Source: Pseudobdellovibrionaceae bacterium (lineage in GTDB: Bacteria; Bdellovibrionota; Bdellovibrionia; Bdellovibrionales; JAMPXM01). From it: a stretch of DNA of 13,949 nucleotides. Where the stretch lies: assembly GCA_913774795.1 (NCBI GenBank), contig CAJYIL010000287.1, positions 1 through 13,949 on the forward strand, read 5' to 3'. The first letter of the stretch is position 1. The number at the start of each line of letters is the position of its first letter. Positions 13,582 through 13,949 of the stretch are shown one piece after another. The translations under genes were made by a program, and so were the position numbers. The notes beneath the pieces are model-generated. The model did no database searches, was not told the origin of the DNA, and saw only the letters and a program-made list of their open reading frames with translations.

Positions 13582-13602
13582 TTGAGGCGCTCTTGCGCCC
13601 AC
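13582..13602 (+). other. Small GC hairpin after the MBL-fold gene
   Basis: GGCGC-TCTT-GCGCC forms a 5-bp stem just after the stop codon of the MBL-fold gene. No T-run follows, so it is not a classical intrinsic terminator; it might protect the mRNA 3' end or be incidental. Confidence 0.3.
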
Positions 13603-13627
13603 GACGACGACGCCGTAGAGTCGCGCG

Positions 13628-13949
13628 ATGAATTTCGAGACTCTTCCTATTTCATCGGTTTCGACGACGTTGTTTGAGGCGCTCGAACGACGCTTGCTGA
13701 TGGCTTTTCAAGCTCGCGACCTCTCTGAAATCGACCGGCTCGTCGATGACCGATGCGTCGGGGTTGGCATCACCGGTCTCCAATACACCAAATCCGATTT
13801 TATCCAGGATCACTACGGCAAAGTCTTCGTCAATTATTTCGACGTCGTTTCGCTCAAAGTCGTCGAAGAAGACTCTTACGCGGTCGTGCAGGCGGATTGG
13901 GATGTCGATATGTCGGTCGCAAACTCGGTCTTCAAAGGTCGAGTGCGGG
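13628..13949 (+). CDS. NTF2-like (SnoaL/DUF4440-type) protein, partial, runs off right edge
   Basis: 107 codons are visible before the window ends. The start is ATG 13628, with an in-frame TAG four codons upstream, so the gene cannot begin earlier; the ribosome-binding site is weak. The helix-rich opening LFEALERRLLMAFQARDLSEIDRLVDDRCVGVG, then FDVVSLKVVEEDSYAVVQADWDVDMS, has the pattern of the small cone-shaped NTF2-like fold seen in SnoaL/DUF4440 and ketosteroid-isomerase-like proteins. Members vary from enzymes to ligand-binding proteins, and no catalytic residue can be assigned. It follows the MBL-fold gene by 50 bp on the same strand and may be co-transcribed with it. There is no signal peptide. 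Confidence 0.68.
   Translation, partial: MNFETLPISSVSTTLFEALERRLLMAFQARDLSEIDRLVDDRCVGVGITGLQYTKSDFIQDHYGKVFVNYFDVVSLKVVEEDSYAVVQADWDVDMSVANSVFKGRVR

Noticed and set aside
1..13949. CRISPR arrays, insertion sequences, prophage genes, long direct repeats
   Set aside because: No regularly spaced repeats, transposase motifs or phage structural genes were seen by reading.

Overview
The window is gene-dense, single-chromosome-like bacterial DNA with moderately high GC content by eye. A TIGR02147-family (DUF4423) regulator-like protein encoded next to small exported proteins, together with the many exported proteins of no obvious family, points to Bdellovibrionota (Bdellovibrio-like bacteria). This is an inference from gene content; no rRNA is present to confirm it.

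Layout, left to right. (1) Positions 1-284, minus: the N-terminal part of a small XRE-type HTH protein resembling 'mobile mystery protein A'; its usual partner gene would lie beyond the left edge. (2) About 285-670: a 386-bp non-coding stretch with a short dyad near the HTH gene, a perfect 12-bp inverted repeat and a tRNA-Gly-like scrap. (3) 671-2683, plus: a tight three-gene unit of two exported proteins and a TIGR02147 regulator-like protein. (4) 2715-3188, minus: a small protein with a C-terminal J-domain. (5) 3403-5537, plus: methionine aminopeptidase (map) and S-adenosylhomocysteine hydrolase (ahcY) in one unit, linking N-terminal Met removal to the activated-methyl cycle. (6) 5592-7842, minus: oligoribonuclease (orn), then a coupled pair encoding an exported NlpC/P60- or CHAP-like cysteine hydrolase candidate and a small exported CxxC protein. 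(7) 7903-9869, plus: a coupled pair encoding an exported helical-repeat protein and an exported protein whose His and Cys motifs look like a caspase-fold (clan CD) dyad. (8) 9845-12439, minus: a large membrane sensor histidine kinase (CHASE-PAS-GAF-HisKA-HATPase) with no response regulator nearby. (9) 12501-12577: tRNA-Arg(CCG) with encoded CCA, then an NAPE-PLD/RomA-type metallo-beta-lactamase-fold hydrolase, and at the right edge a partial NTF2-like protein.

The core genes (map, ahcY, orn, tRNA-Arg) are ordinary. The accessory interest lies in three compact exported-protein units whose stop and start codons overlap or nearly touch: two exported proteins plus TIGR02147 protein, Cys-hydrolase candidate plus CxxC protein, and helical-repeat protein plus caspase-like candidate. 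In a Bdellovibrio-like organism such proteins could act on the cell envelope or on prey, but nothing in the sequence proves that.
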